A stretch of 52,576 bases of DNA from Bathymodiolus brooksi methanotrophic gill symbiont (GTDB taxonomy: Bacteria; Pseudomonadota; Gammaproteobacteria; Methylococcales; Methylomonadaceae). A program made the translations under genes and the position numbers. Shown here in pieces: positions 43,362 through 52,576 of this stretch. The notes under the pieces are model-generated. The model was given only the letters and a program-made list of their open reading frames with translations. It did no database searches and was not told the origin of the DNA. Where the stretch lies: the NCBI GenBank assembly GCA_020996635.1, contig JAJJBE010000106.1:1-52576 (forward strand), read 5' to 3'. Within the stretch, counting starts at the first letter, position 1, and every line of letters starts with the position of its first letter.

Positions 43362-46300
43362 TTATTCTTTGGTTGTATCATCAAACTTACCACCAGAAGC
43401 AGAATCCACTTCTGGTGTTATTTTATCTTGTAAAAAAGGCGAGAACAGCCGGTTAACCTTCACGTCATCCCAGCTACCTGTAATGTCATAGCGCAAGCTT
43501 AATAATAACCCGCCTGCATGTTCATCACCAACAAACGCCTTAGTAACTGAGTTAGCAATATTGCCCATAATTGTACCAGCTATAGGAAACTTGGGCAGTA
43601 CTGTCGCATGCAACGCTAGCTCTTCTGTCCCAAGGTTGGTATGCCCTGACATATAAATTTTTGCAGGCATTGCATTAATATATAACTTTGGTGTTTCTAC
43701 TTGCCCTTTATTAACAGTGAGATCGCCAATCATTTCTGTAAAACTCAACCCTTCCAGTGCAATATCTGAAAAATCTAAGCTCAAGCGATCCATTAATTTC
43801 CAGGTATCTAGTCCACCTAAAATACGACCTAGTCCAGGCTCCACACCTAATAACCGCCCCTCACCTAACTCAACACTTAATACCCCTGAAATGTTTTTCT
43901 TAGATAGCTTATGTGGTGCATCTTTCCAATTAAAACTAAACTTAAATTTTGCATCCGCTTTATGCAAGTTTTCAGATAACTTTAAGTTTCTTAATAATTG
44001 CCCCAAGTTTTTATGCTTAAACATTCCTGTAATTTGAGTTTTATCTCGTCCTTTTTGAGACCACAAACCAGAAAATTCTAATTGCCCTGCTTTACCCATT
44101 AAACTGATTTGTTTAATTAACAAGCCATCATCTACTGGTTCTGTTTGTAATTTGAAAGTACCATAATTTCTATTTTGATAATAAAACGCCTCACTCTCTA
44201 TTATTATCGCCGGCAATTTATTAGCTAAAAACGGTGTTGTGTGCTTTTCATCCGCGTTCAACTCTAAGCTTTTCACTGCAGATAAATCCAGCCTACCTAA
44301 TTTAAAACTGACTAATGATTGTCTATTCATTTCTATCGGCATAAAAAAGCTACCTTTAGCAAAAGGGCTATAAAATACCCCCTGCCAATGCGAATTAATT
44401 TGTTTAAAGTTGATGTCTAATTTATCTTTTTCTGAGCTTTTATTATCATAAATAAAATGCGCACCTTGCAAACCCGTTTCACCCATATAAAACTCAGTGG
44501 AAAAAGGATGCTCTTGTTCACTAAGTTTTGAAAAAGGTGGCAAGTTAATGGCTAAACCTTTTAAATCTGAGCTAATTTTTAATCGACTAGAATCCGTTGA
44601 GTTTTTGGCAATTTGTAAATTGACCTGATACTCACTTTCTCCTTCTGCATACTGCCAAAAATCACTAGGCTGATAGGCAGCTAATTGCTCGATACCAACT
44701 AAACCCACTAGGTCAGCATAAATATTATTATCATCACTATGAATACTCCCTTTAATAGGGAAGGAAAAAACTTGCGCGCTAAAATCATCACTAAAAGCAG
44801 AATTTTCTGTGATATGTATCAAAGCATTTAATTGCTTGATTTTAATTTGTGAAGGCATAACAACGGCTTCTGCATTATTTATTTTTGCGTCTACAGAAAC
44901 TTTAATAGGTTCTTCAGCCAATGGAATGGCTAAATCTAGTTTTAATGCAACATCGCCCCGCATAACAAAGTGTTCATCCAGCTGCATGACATCTTTTTTG
45001 AAGGGGCTAGATTTTAAAAAATCAATTGCTCGGGATAACTCGGCATCGACATCACCTTGAATGGTTAAATACTCACTTTTTGAAAATGAATCAATCGCGA
45101 GCTTCGCTGTTTTAATTTCAGCTTTATTAACACTGCCTTTATTGATTTCTACCGCCAAACTTTCAGAGAAAAAACGTATTTTGGCATCTAAATTATGTAT
45201 ATCTTGCCACCCATCAGCATAATGTAAACCAATTTTTTGCGCCCCAAAAAGTACCTCAAAGACACCTTGGTGCTTAATATAAGGGAACTCTTTTAATTCA
45301 CCTCGCAATAACACACCACCTTGGTCTACATCACCTGCTAAAAATGCGTTATCAAGCCAAGTCACCACTTGTTTATTCATAATTCCTACGGGTAAGTATT
45401 TAGGAACTGTGCTGGCATTGTGCCATTCATAGAAATAACTCTGTAGGTTTATTTCTGCAGGATATTCATTTTTAGGTAAAATTAAATCTAAACGACTTTT
45501 GGTTTTTATATCTTGAGTATTTAACTGAACAGCCGCACTACTTAATTGCCAAAAATTTATTTTTTGTTGCCAAAAAATATCACCTATTGCTTGCTGAAAA
45601 TACAAAGGCGTACGAAATAAACCATGAAAATGAACACCTAATTGCTCAGATTTAAGACTTATTTTTCCTGTCGTTTCTGTTCCTTGTAAACTTAAAGCTA
45701 AGTTCTGCACCCCAGGAACTCCCTTATGCGCTTTAAAACTCAGTTTACGCACTTCTGCATCAACAGAAAATTTATTGGTTTCTAAATTAGTATAAAGTTG
45801 TAACTGGCTCAACACGCCTTCTAATGCAAAAGCTTTTGCAGGCTCTCTTATCGCCTTAGGCAGCAATGAATTACGATTGATAATTTTACTTACATGCCCT
45901 AAATTTAAGTACGGTACATTGAGCGCCAGCTTAAATAACTCACCTTTAGCATTTTTTTGTAAAGCAAAAGCAAGCTTAGGAATTCTTAATTTAACGCCAT
46001 AAGAACTTAATTGGCTATTTTCTATCGCTAACTTCCAGCCCTCTTGATTTTGCAATTTAAAATTTAAATTAACATCATCTAACTGTAATTTTTTCTGTTT
46101 TTTCTTTTTATCCTGCAATAAAGCATCTCTTATTTGTAGTGAGCCACTAAAATCGACCATCTGTGTTGCTTGCCAAGTACTCCATAAAGAAAAATCCCCA
46201 CGACCACGAATAAAGGAGAAATCAAAGGGTAAATCCCCTGTCGCTAGTTGGCTAAAATTAATATTTAAACCATAAACAAATAGTTTTGCATTGATACTTT

Positions 46301-46946
46301 TAGCGGAAAAAATATCCCCCGTAAAATTCATATTCAGGCTCAGTGTTGCCCCTAAACTTTCCGGTAATACCGTATTGATAGCAATCTTATGCTGATTATT
46401 TTCATTATTAATCGTGATATTAACGTGTTTGAGCAATAGCTTTTTAGCGTGACGTTTTTGATCTTGCCACTCAATTTCGCTATCAATTAATTTATATTGA
46501 TTTCCTTGCATTAACCAGCGTGGCTCTTTATCATTATCTGGGCGGCTAGGTAAGCCAGAAATAGCAATCGTTCCAGATTCTAAACGCGTAATAGAGAGTT
46601 TTGCACCCACTAAGTTAACTTTTAAAGATTCAATCCATGGTTTATAAAATAACTTAAAGACATCAATACCTAGCTGAATTTCTTTCAGTCGCACTGCCGT
46701 TTTTTGGTTTATCGCTGCAATTTGTAATTGATACAAACCCAGTTCAGGCATAAAACCATTCAATGTTGCCCGCATACTACCTATTCTGACAGGCGTACCT
46801 ACCTCTTCAGAAAGAATTGCTTCGATATCTGGTTTATATAACTCCACTTTAGTGAAAGCAAAGCGTACGACACTTATTCCTATCGCAAATAAAACTAAGC
46901 TGATAAGCCCTAGTGATTGCGCATAATGCTTGAGTCGTTTATTTAT
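43362..46946 (-). CDS. yhdP: YhdP-type AsmA-like envelope protein
   Basis: The body (1161 residues from GTG 46847) is a YhdP/DUF3971 protein: a long beta-rich periplasmic rod with an AsmA-like C-terminus (GEGRLLGVEPGLGRILGGLD; LHATVLPKFPIAGTIMGNIA), thought to move phospholipids to the outer membrane. The frame stays open upstream to 46946 and codes the expected N-terminal anchor (SLGLISLVLFAIGISVVRFA). No ATG, GTG or TTG is available there. ATA at 46944-46946, overlapping the rng stop codon, is the candidate start; a GTG at 46847 would remove the anchor. Confidence 0.9.
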   Translation of the reverse strand: MNKRLKHYAQSLGLISLVLFAIGISVVRFAFTKVELYKPDIEAILSEEVGTPVRIGSMRATLNGFMPELGLYQLQIAAINQKTAVRLKEIQLGIDVFKLFYKPWIESLKVNLVGAKLSITRLESGTIAISGLPSRPDNDKEPRWLMQGNQYKLIDSEIEWQDQKRHAKKLLLKHVNITINNENNQHKIAINTVLPESLGATLSLNMNFTGDIFSAKSINAKLFVYGLNINFSQLATGDLPFDFSFIRGRGDFSLWSTWQATQMVDFSGSLQIRDALLQDKKKKQKKLQLDDVNLNFKLQNQEGWKLAIENSQLSSYGVKLRIPKLAFALQKNAKGELFKLALNVPYLNLGHVSKIINRNSLLPKAIREPAKAFALEGVLSQLQLYTNLETNKFSVDAEVRKLSFKAHKGVPGVQNLALSLQGTETTGKISLKSEQLGVHFHGLFRTPLYFQQAIGDIFWQQKINFWQLSSAAVQLNTQDIKTKSRLDLILPKNEYPAEINLQSYFYEWHNASTVPKYLPVGIMNKQVVTWLDNAFLAGDVDQGGVLLRGELKEFPYIKHQGVFEVLFGAQKIGLHYADGWQDIHNLDAKIRFFSESLAVEINKGSVNKAEIKTAKLAIDSFSKSEYLTIQGDVDAELSRAIDFLKSSPFKKDVMQLDEHFVMRGDVALKLDLAIPLAEEPIKVSVDAKINNAEAVVMPSQIKIKQLNALIHITENSAFSDDFSAQVFSFPIKGSIHSDDNNIYADLVGLVGIEQLAAYQPSDFWQYAEGESEYQVNLQIAKNSTDSSRLKISSDLKGLAINLPPFSKLSEQEHPFSTEFYMGETGLQGAHFIYDNKSSEKDKLDINFKQINSHWQGVFYSPFAKGSFFMPIEMNRQSLVSFKLGRLDLSAVKSLELNADEKHTTPFLANKLPAIIIESEAFYYQNRNYGTFKLQTEPVDDGLLIKQISLMGKAGQLEFSGLWSQKGRDKTQITGMFKHKNLGQLLRNLKLSENLHKADAKFKFSFNWKDAPHKLSKKNISGVLSVELGEGRLLGVEPGLGRILGGLDTWKLMDRLSLDFSDIALEGLSFTEMIGDLTVNKGQVETPKLYINAMPAKIYMSGHTNLGTEELALHATVLPKFPIAGTIMGNIANSVTKAFVGDEHAGGLLLSLRYDITGSWDDVKVNRLFSPFLQDKITPEVDSASGGKFDDTTKE

Positions 46947-48397
46947 AGTGGCACCACATCATATTGCTCTTGTGTATATTCAATTTCCGCCCTAAATTTA
47001 ATGCGAATGCTCAAAAAATCTTCTAGCTCAGAAAGTACATCAGCTTCTTCATCCAATAACTTTTCTACTACGGTATTTGAAGCGAGCACTAAAATCTGTT
47101 TCACATCATACTGTTTAACTTCCCGAATCACTTCCCGAAAGATTTCTAAACAAATTGTTTCTGCTGATTTAATTTCACCCTTACCACCACATGCTTCACA
47201 AGGCTCACATAAAATATGCGCTAAACTTTCACGGGTACGTTTTCGTGTCATTTCCACTAAGCCTAACGCAGATACTTCGGTAATTTTAGTTTTTGCATGA
47301 CATTTTTCTAGTGTTTTTTCCAAAGCAGATAAAACTAATTGCTTATGCTCTTCACTCTGCATATCAATAAAATCAATAATGATAATGCCACCTAAATTAC
47401 GCAAGCGTAATTGCCGGGAAATTGCTTGAGCCGCCTCCAAGTTAGTTTTAAAAATGGTCTCTTCTAAATTTTTCCCACCGACATAGCCCCCGGTATTAAC
47501 ATCAACGGTAGTCATCGCTTCTGTTTGATCAAACACCAAATGCCCACCTGATTTAAGCTTAACTTTATGGTCTAGCGCTTTTTCAATTTCATCTTCAATA
47601 TTATAAATATCAAATAAGGGCCGTTCATTAGTATAGTGTTCAATAACCGGCAACATATCAGGCACAAATTCCGTTGCAAATTCAATTAATAGTTGATGCG
47701 TTTTACGCGAATCAATGCGTACCTTTTCTATATTTTCAGTATATAAATCACGTAAAGTTCGTACGCTTAAGGGTAAATCACTATGAATCAAAGTTCGCGG
47801 TGCAGCCCCTCCTAGCTTTTCTTGAATAGAACCCCACAATTTTAATAAAAACAACATATCAGATTCTAAAACACTTTCATCAACACATTCTGCTGCAGTT
47901 CTTGCAATAAAAGCACCTGATTGATGTTCTTCTTGAAACGCTTCCTGAAAGTTTCTTAATCGTGCACGTTCTTCATCACACTCTATACGCTGTGATACTC
48001 CCCCTTTTTCAGTACCTGGCATATACACTTGATACCGAGATGGAATAGAAATTTCAGTGGTTAAACGAGCTCCTTTACTACCCAACGGATCTTTTGTTAT
48101 TTGTACGATAAGCTCTTGGCCTTCATTTAAATAATCTTCAATATTTTCAGAGTTATTTTTCTCTAACTCGGTATTGGATAAATCAGAAAGATGTAAAAAT
48201 GCAGCGCGCTCTAAACCGACTTCCACAAAAGCAGCTTGCATTCCGGGTAAAACTCGACAAACTACGCCTTTATAAATATTGCCGACCAAGCCTAATTGAC
48301 GAGTGCGCTCAATAATAATCTCTTGAATAATTCCATTTTCAGCAATTGCAACACGCGTTTCAGGTGGTGTTACATTAATTAATATTTCTTCACTCAT
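46943..48397 (-). CDS. rng: Ribonuclease G
   Basis: The 484-residue endoribonuclease has an S1 domain at the N-terminus (GNIYKGVVCRVLPGMQAAFV), the DNase I-like catalytic region (TVDVNTGGYVGGKNLEETIF; IIIIDFIDM) and the zinc-link cysteines CEPCEACGGKGE. It processes the 5' end of 16S rRNA and decays some mRNA. Size shows RNase G, without RNase E's C-terminal half. It overlaps maf by one base (TAATG). Confidence 0.96.
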   Translation of the reverse strand: MSEEILINVTPPETRVAIAENGIIQEIIIERTRQLGLVGNIYKGVVCRVLPGMQAAFVEVGLERAAFLHLSDLSNTELEKNNSENIEDYLNEGQELIVQITKDPLGSKGARLTTEISIPSRYQVYMPGTEKGGVSQRIECDEERARLRNFQEAFQEEHQSGAFIARTAAECVDESVLESDMLFLLKLWGSIQEKLGGAAPRTLIHSDLPLSVRTLRDLYTENIEKVRIDSRKTHQLLIEFATEFVPDMLPVIEHYTNERPLFDIYNIEDEIEKALDHKVKLKSGGHLVFDQTEAMTTVDVNTGGYVGGKNLEETIFKTNLEAAQAISRQLRLRNLGGIIIIDFIDMQSEEHKQLVLSALEKTLEKCHAKTKITEVSALGLVEMTRKRTRESLAHILCEPCEACGGKGEIKSAETICLEIFREVIREVKQYDVKQILVLASNTVVEKLLDEEADVLSELEDFLSIRIKFRAEIEYTQEQYDVVPL

Positions 48398-48966
48398 TAT
48401 AAAATGCCAATTCCTTCATTCTTTAATAATTGCGCAGTTTCAAATAAAGGCAAACCCATTATCCCTGAAAAACTACCCTGTATTGATTGTATAAAAATAC
48501 TACCTAACCCTTGTATCGCATATGCACCAGCCTTATCAGTAGGCTCCCCCGTCTGCCAATAGTTTATAATTTCTTGCTCCGAAAGTCCTCTAAATGTGAC
48601 TTGAGAAACACAAACAACTTCTTGAGTTAACTTCCCACGCACAGAAACCGTACTATAAACTTTATGTGTCTTAGCCGATAAAGCACTTAACATAGTCATT
48701 GCATGTTCCAAATCTTTAGGTTTCCCCATAATTTCACTCCCTAAAACAACGGAAGTATCTGCTGCTAATACCACTGACTGTTGATTGCCTTGCTGGTACA
48801 CAGCTAATGATTTCTCATGAGCAACACGTAAAACATAATCAACAGGCTTTTCATTAGCCCATGGTGTTTCATCAATATCAGCAACTTGAATGGTATGCGC
48901 TAAATTAATTTGTTGTAATAATTCACTTCTACGTGGCGAAGCGGATGCCAAAATAAGTTTTTTCAT
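48397..48966 (-). CDS. maf: Maf-family dTTP/UTP pyrophosphatase (YhdE type)
   Basis: The 189-residue protein begins with ILASASPRRSELLQQI and carries VVLAADTSVVLGSEI and GEPTDKAGAYAIQGLGSIFI. Its place just before rng is that of E. coli yhdE. It is the paralogue of the gene at 24526. Confidence 0.95.
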   Translation of the reverse strand: MKKLILASASPRRSELLQQINLAHTIQVADIDETPWANEKPVDYVLRVAHEKSLAVYQQGNQQSVVLAADTSVVLGSEIMGKPKDLEHAMTMLSALSAKTHKVYSTVSVRGKLTQEVVCVSQVTFRGLSEQEIINYWQTGEPTDKAGAYAIQGLGSIFIQSIQGSFSGIMGLPLFETAQLLKNEGIGIL

Positions 48967-48969
48967 AAA

Positions 48970-49437
48970 TTAACGATGATAAGGGTGATTGTTAATAATG
49001 CTCCACGCACGATAAATTTGCTCAGCTACCACAATACGTACTAAAGGGTGGGGAAAGGTTAATTTAGATAGGCTCCAAGATTCTCGTGCTAATTGCTTCA
49101 CTGAATCCGCTAAGCCTTCTGGTCCTCCGACCAATAGTGCCACATCTTGGCCATTATCTAACCACCCCGTCATTGCCGTTGCTAAGTTAGCTGTTGTCCA
49201 ATGCTTTCCAGGAATATCTAAAGTAACAATATGACAACTTTTAGGTATTGCTGCCAACATACGTTCACCTTCATCACGCGTAATACGTTTGATATCACTA
49301 TTTTTTCCGCGTTTTCCTGCCGGAATCTCTTTAAGAATTAATTCGCATTCACGAGGCAATCGCTTGGCATATTCTTCATAACCTTGTTTAACCCAACTAG
49401 GCATTTTTTGACCGACAGAAATTAAATATATTCGCAT
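48970..49437 (-). CDS. rlmH: 23S rRNA (pseudouridine-1915-N3) methyltransferase
   Basis: The 155-residue SPOUT enzyme has the exact family length. LLVGGPEGL and the C-terminal [20 protein letters not shown] with terminal HR are the binding and catalytic motifs. It is three bases upstream of maf. Confidence 0.97.
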   Translation of the reverse strand: MRIYLISVGQKMPSWVKQGYEEYAKRLPRECELILKEIPAGKRGKNSDIKRITRDEGERMLAAIPKSCHIVTLDIPGKHWTTANLATAMTGWLDNGQDVALLVGGPEGLADSVKQLARESWSLSKLTFPHPLVRIVVAEQIYRAWSIINNHPYHR

Positions 49438-49596
49438 AAATTAATAAAATTTTTAAGTGATAATGGATAAAAGAAACGAGTTTATTTAATTTTCTGATAT
49501 ATTAAACGCTTACAAGTACCTCCCTTAATGGCGAAGCTATTTGTCCTATTTTATAATGATAAGGCTGTATTTCATACACTACAAAGGCATTTAATA

Positions 49597-50052
49597 ATGG
49601 AAATTAAATCTACATTTCTCGGCACACAATCTGTTGATGCAGATACTATCATCACATTTCCAAACGGAATCCCAGGTTTTGAAGAAGATACTCGTTTTAA
49701 ATTATTCCACCAAGAAGGCAGTGAAGTTGTCTACTGGATGCAATCACTAGATAACGACGAACTATTATTTTCAGTCGCTCAGCCCTCACACTTTAAAATC
49801 AACTATAATTTTATCTTAACTGATGAAGAAGAAACTTTACTAAAACTAGATAATATTGAAGATATTTTTATCTTAATTATTCTACAAAAAACCGATGCCA
49901 CCACCGAAAAAGCAATTATTAAAGGTTCTATTACTTCCCCATTAGTTATTAATGAAAAAACCATGCTAGGCTTACAAAAATACCTACCAAAAGTAGATCA
50001 AAGCATCACATTAACGGATACTAGCCATGAAGTCAGTATTTTTGGTGGATAA
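49597..50052 (+). CDS. fliW: Flagellar assembly factor FliW
   Basis: From ATG 49597 the protein has 151 residues (MEIKSTFLGTQSVDADTIIT). IITFPNGIPGFEEDTRFKLF and VKVDQSITLTD-like C-terminal segments are typical. FliW binds CsrA and flagellin and relieves repression of flagellin mRNA. The frame extends upstream to 49528 (MAKLFVLF...), but that part is unlike the family. csrA and flagellin genes are not in the window, so it is an orphan here. Confidence 0.85.
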   Translation: MEIKSTFLGTQSVDADTIITFPNGIPGFEEDTRFKLFHQEGSEVVYWMQSLDNDELLFSVAQPSHFKINYNFILTDEEETLLKLDNIEDIFILIILQKTDATTEKAIIKGSITSPLVINEKTMLGLQKYLPKVDQSITLTDTSHEVSIFGG

Positions 50053-50096
50053 AACTACGCACTGATAATTTGAGGTGTGCAAGCACCTCAATCACT

Positions 50097-50768
50097 TCAT
50101 ATAAGCACAAAACCCATCATCTGATATCCAAATAAAACTAAACCTCCCACCATTAAAAAACCGTTACTAACAACAGAAAAAGCTATATAACTATCAAATC
50201 GTCGCCAAATACTTAGCAATAATAGAATGACGAATAAAGCACAAAACTGCCCTAACTCCACACCAATATTAAAAGCCAATAAGTTCTGCCACAAGCCTTC
50301 TTTAGGCATCGCAAAATCTTGCAATTTAGTGGCTAAACCAAAACCATGAAATAAACCGAAGATTAGTACCGCTATTTTTGTATTGGGTTGAAAGCCAAAT
50401 ACCCTTTGAAAACCACCTAAGTTATCAAAGCCTTTATACACGACCGATAATCCAATAATAGCATCAATCAAATAAGCATTAACCTGAATGTTAGCAAGTA
50501 CGCCTGTTAATAAAGTTAAGCTATGGCCTAAAGTAAATAAACTAACGTATAAAAGAATATCACGCGAGCGAAATAAAAAGAAAATCACCCCCAGTAAAAA
50601 TAATAGATGATCATAGCCTGTCAACATGTGTTTCGCACCGATATACATAAAAGGCGCAATAGCAGCCCCTTGTGTATTCGCTAAAAACTGCTGGGTATTG
50701 GCATCCACTCCATGTGCCAAAGTTAGCGTAGAAAAAAATAAGCTAAACAGAGTCAAATATACTTTCAT
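50097..50768 (-). CDS. HupE/UreJ-like membrane protein
   Basis: The 223-residue protein has a signal peptide (LTLFSLFFSTLTLAHG) and about six membrane helices. YIGAKHMLTGYDHLLFLLGV and FTLGHSLTL plus LIFGLFHGFGLA are HupE/UreJ_2 signatures with conserved His and Asp that could bind metal. Family members are linked to nickel or cobalt transport; no hydrogenase or urease genes are near, so the substrate is unknown. Confidence 0.85.
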   Translation of the reverse strand: MKVYLTLFSLFFSTLTLAHGVDANTQQFLANTQGAAIAPFMYIGAKHMLTGYDHLLFLLGVIFFLFRSRDILLYVSLFTLGHSLTLLTGVLANIQVNAYLIDAIIGLSVVYKGFDNLGGFQRVFGFQPNTKIAVLIFGLFHGFGLATKLQDFAMPKEGLWQNLLAFNIGVELGQFCALFVILLLLSIWRRFDSYIAFSVVSNGFLMVGGLVLFGYQMMGFVLI

Positions 50769-50810
50769 AATTCTTAAGCCGTATTTTTAAGTGCGAAATT
50801 AAATCATAAA

Positions 50811-50854
50811 AAAAGCGTTTTACTGTTTTCTTTACAAAAATAGTAAAACGCTTT
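50811..50854 (-). terminator. Terminator after the PfkB-family kinase
   Basis: AAAGCGTTTTACT and AGTAAAACGCTTT pair over 13 bases around a 16-base loop, followed on the leftward strand by T-rich sequence. It separates the kinase from the HupE-like gene. Confidence 0.8.
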
Positions 50855-50882
50855 CTTTAACAATGCTAGCTATTTTCAGAGC

Positions 50883-51815
50883 TTAAAATGAACGCCCAAA
50901 GCTTTCTTGATAACGCGCTTTAAATTGCTCCAAAGTAAATGTATGGTTTTGTGTACCATGATGCTCAATTTTTATTGAACCTAATAACGAGGCAATACGC
51001 CCTGTATCTTCCCATTCATATTCATTCATGATGCCATACAATAAACCCGCTCGGTATGCATCACCACAGCCTGTTGGGTCATTTAACTCTTTTGCTTTTG
51101 CAGAAGGAATTTCAATACATTTTCCTTCTGTATAAATTTTAGAACCTTCTCCACCTAAAGTAATAATGAGTGCATCGACTCTTTCTGCAATTTGTTCTAA
51201 GCTTAGCCCTGTTACGTCTTGCATTAATGCAGATTCATAATCATTAAACGTTGCCCAAGTAGCTAAATCTAATAATTCTAATAATTCCTCACCACTGAAC
51301 ATCGGCATGCCTTGCCCCGGATCAAAAATAAAAGGAATTTCTGCATCGGCAAATTCTTGCGCATGTTGCTGCATACCTTGCTTACCGTCGGGAGAAACAA
51401 TCCCTATACTAATATCTTCATTTTCTGGAATAGAATTTAGGTGTGACTCATTCATTGCACCCGGGTGAAATGCGGTAATCTGGTTATCATCTTCATCCGT
51501 TGTGATATAAGCTTGGCCAGTGAATTCACCATCTAGTTTATTGATATATTTATCAGAGATATGACATTGACTGAGCCATTGAGCATACGGTTCAAAATCA
51601 TGCCCAACTGTTGCCATAATCGCTGGCTGCTCGCCTAATAATTTAAGATTGTAAGCGATATTTCCAGCACAACCGCCAAATTCACGACGTATGGTTGGCA
51701 CTAAAAAACACACATTTAGCATGTGAACTTTTTCAGGAAGAATATGATTTTTAAATTTATCGTGAAAAACCATAATCGTATCGTAAGCCATCGACCCACA
51801 AATTAATGCACTCAT
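50883..51815 (-). CDS. PfkB-family carbohydrate/nucleoside kinase
   Basis: The 310-residue ribokinase-fold enzyme contains REFGGCAGNIAYNLKLLGEQ (first PfkB signature) and DPTGCGDAYRAGLLYG (second signature with the catalytic Asp). Sequence of the N-terminal half (ICGSMAYDTIM) is like proteins annotated as adenosine or sugar kinases in gammaproteobacteria. The substrate cannot be told from sequence alone. Confidence 0.88.
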   Translation of the reverse strand: MSALICGSMAYDTIMVFHDKFKNHILPEKVHMLNVCFLVPTIRREFGGCAGNIAYNLKLLGEQPAIMATVGHDFEPYAQWLSQCHISDKYINKLDGEFTGQAYITTDEDDNQITAFHPGAMNESHLNSIPENEDISIGIVSPDGKQGMQQHAQEFADAEIPFIFDPGQGMPMFSGEELLELLDLATWATFNDYESALMQDVTGLSLEQIAERVDALIITLGGEGSKIYTEGKCIEIPSAKAKELNDPTGCGDAYRAGLLYGIMNEYEWEDTGRIASLLGSIKIEHHGTQNHTFTLEQFKARYQESFGRSF

Positions 51816-51828
51816 TAGTATTACCTTT

Positions 51829-52188
51829 TTAAATTAAAATTATTAACCATGTCATTGCCGCCATTATCATCGCCAACATAACGGCTGCGGAGCCTATATC
51901 TTTTGCTCTACCTGATAATTCATGATGTTCTGGCCCTATTCTATCAACAACTGCTTCTATCGCTGAATTAAATAATTCCACTAAAATAATTAACAATAAA
52001 CTGCTGATTAATAACACACGCTCAATTGAATCAGCACTTAGCCAAAGCGCTGCTGGGATACCGACTATCGCTAAAATAAGCTCTTGCCGAAACGCCTCTT
52101 CGTGTTGCCATGCTACTTTAAATCCTGCGATAGAAAAAAAACAAGCATTCACTAATCGCTTGATTCCTTTTGCATTTTGATTTGCCAT
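51829..52188 (-). CDS. dgkA: Diacylglycerol kinase
   Basis: From ATG 52188 (MANQNAKGIKRLVNACFFSI) the protein has 119 residues, near the E. coli DgkA length of about 121; a longer frame from 52257 adds an unlike stretch. Three membrane helices and the active-site block ELFNSAIEAVVDRIG are clear. It rephosphorylates diacylglycerol in the inner membrane. It starts 13 bases upstream of the kinase gene, so the two form an operon. Confidence 0.93.
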   Translation of the reverse strand: MANQNAKGIKRLVNACFFSIAGFKVAWQHEEAFRQELILAIVGIPAALWLSADSIERVLLISSLLLIILVELFNSAIEAVVDRIGPEHHELSGRAKDIGSAAVMLAMIMAAMTWLIILI

Positions 52189-52257
52189 TGTCCACAAAAA
52201 CCTGTCAAGTAAATTATTAATTATTTTTACCCATAACTTATTACTAATACCCTTCAT

Positions 52258-52576
52258 AAGCTATTGATTTAAAAGAATGAGCATTAATGACTCAATTTAA
52301 CAAAACAACTTAAATCTCAGCACTTTAGCTAAGCTACCAGCAAACTATCCACAAAGTTATCCACAGAATAGGCGCGCCATTCCTACTTCATGAAACATTG
52401 GGATGTCCTATCGCCAATCTTCATTCAGCACGGAGCGATTTATGGGAGCACCAGTTCGTCCTGCGTCCAACTCAACTACGCAAAAAACACTGCTTCGTTA
52501 AGTCTACCTCAAATGACTTGACGGCTGTCGGGATAACTACTTGCCTCCCGAGCGAACTGACCAGTTCACTTCGGAT
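52258..52576. other. Intergenic end region with two DnaA-box-like sites
   Basis: CTATCCACA (52345-52353) and TTATCCACA (52357-52365) are a near and an exact match to the DnaA box, 12 bases apart. Downstream I see no recognised gene. On the minus strand an open frame entering at the window end (IRSELVSSLGRQVVIPTAVK...) stops at 52472-52474 and could be the tail of an unseen gene, but I cannot name it. Confidence 0.4.

Noticed and set aside
52345-52365. Chromosomal replication origin
   Set aside because: Only two boxes are seen, and no AT-rich unwinding region or dnaA/dnaN/rpmH/parAB neighbours are visible.
52383-52576. Open rightward frame at the window end (GAPFLLHETLGCPIANLHSA...)
   Set aside because: It has no start codon, no ribosome site and no recognisable family; the opposite strand has an equally open frame.

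Overview
The window is AT-rich gammaproteobacterial chromosome. The housekeeping blocks are in classic gammaproteobacterial order: rpmF-plsX-fabH-fabD-fabG-acpP-fabF-pabC-mltG-tmk-holB-pilZ, and rlmH-maf-rng-yhdP-nitrilase-tldD-pmbA. Short palindromic repeats, a type I restriction locus and a nitrogen-controlled glnK-amt operon fit a free-living or marine lineage. Methylococcales is my best guess, but no diagnostic gene is present, so that is inference.

Positions 1-10300 are an integron cassette array. At least ten attC-type recombination sites (CCTAAC...GTTAGG ends around long imperfect palindromes) separate cassettes whose genes nearly all read leftward. The left edge carries the start of an IS3-family insertion sequence. 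Cassette cargo includes an RHH-like DNA-binding protein with a nested palindromic operator, a C39-like peptidase / membrane protein / L,D-transpeptidase trio with two A-run frameshifts, a KAP P-loop NTPase, a HEPN-like protein with a small overlapping partner, exported and membrane proteins, and a DUF4238 protein. Two cassettes are byte-identical 201-bp units without any ORF, built from three hairpins. To the right of the array, where the integrase should lie in the opposite direction, a 42-codon ORF resembles only the first part of an integron integrase. The platform therefore looks dead: an array becoming a cluster of attC sites lacking an integrase.

Positions 10900-14260 hold amt and glnK behind a sigma-54 promoter and an NtrC-like site, then a divergent beta-barrel porin. 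Positions 14270-25110 are the fatty-acid/phospholipid and cell-envelope operon, read leftward, with yceF-type maf divergent at its head. Positions 25115-29560 contain small envelope and signalling genes: a DUF1640-like protein, an NlpD-like lipoprotein, a membrane J-protein, a frameshifted HD-GYP receptor and a YtoQ-like protein.

Positions 29860-39413 are a type I restriction-modification island (hsdM-hsdS ... hsdR). It has an AAA ATPase + DUF4276 pair, a RhuM-Fic protein and a gene fragment embedded between hsdS and hsdR. hsdM contains an in-frame palindromic repeat. Positions 39634-49440 are the conserved tldD/pmbA-yhdP-rng-maf-rlmH group. The right end carries fliW, a HupE/UreJ-like membrane protein, a PfkB-family kinase and dgkA, then about 320 bp without a recognised gene.

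Dispersed palindromic elements (at least six types) sit in many intergenic gaps, and three apparent frameshifts fall at homopolymers. These could be real decay, programmed slippage or sequence error.
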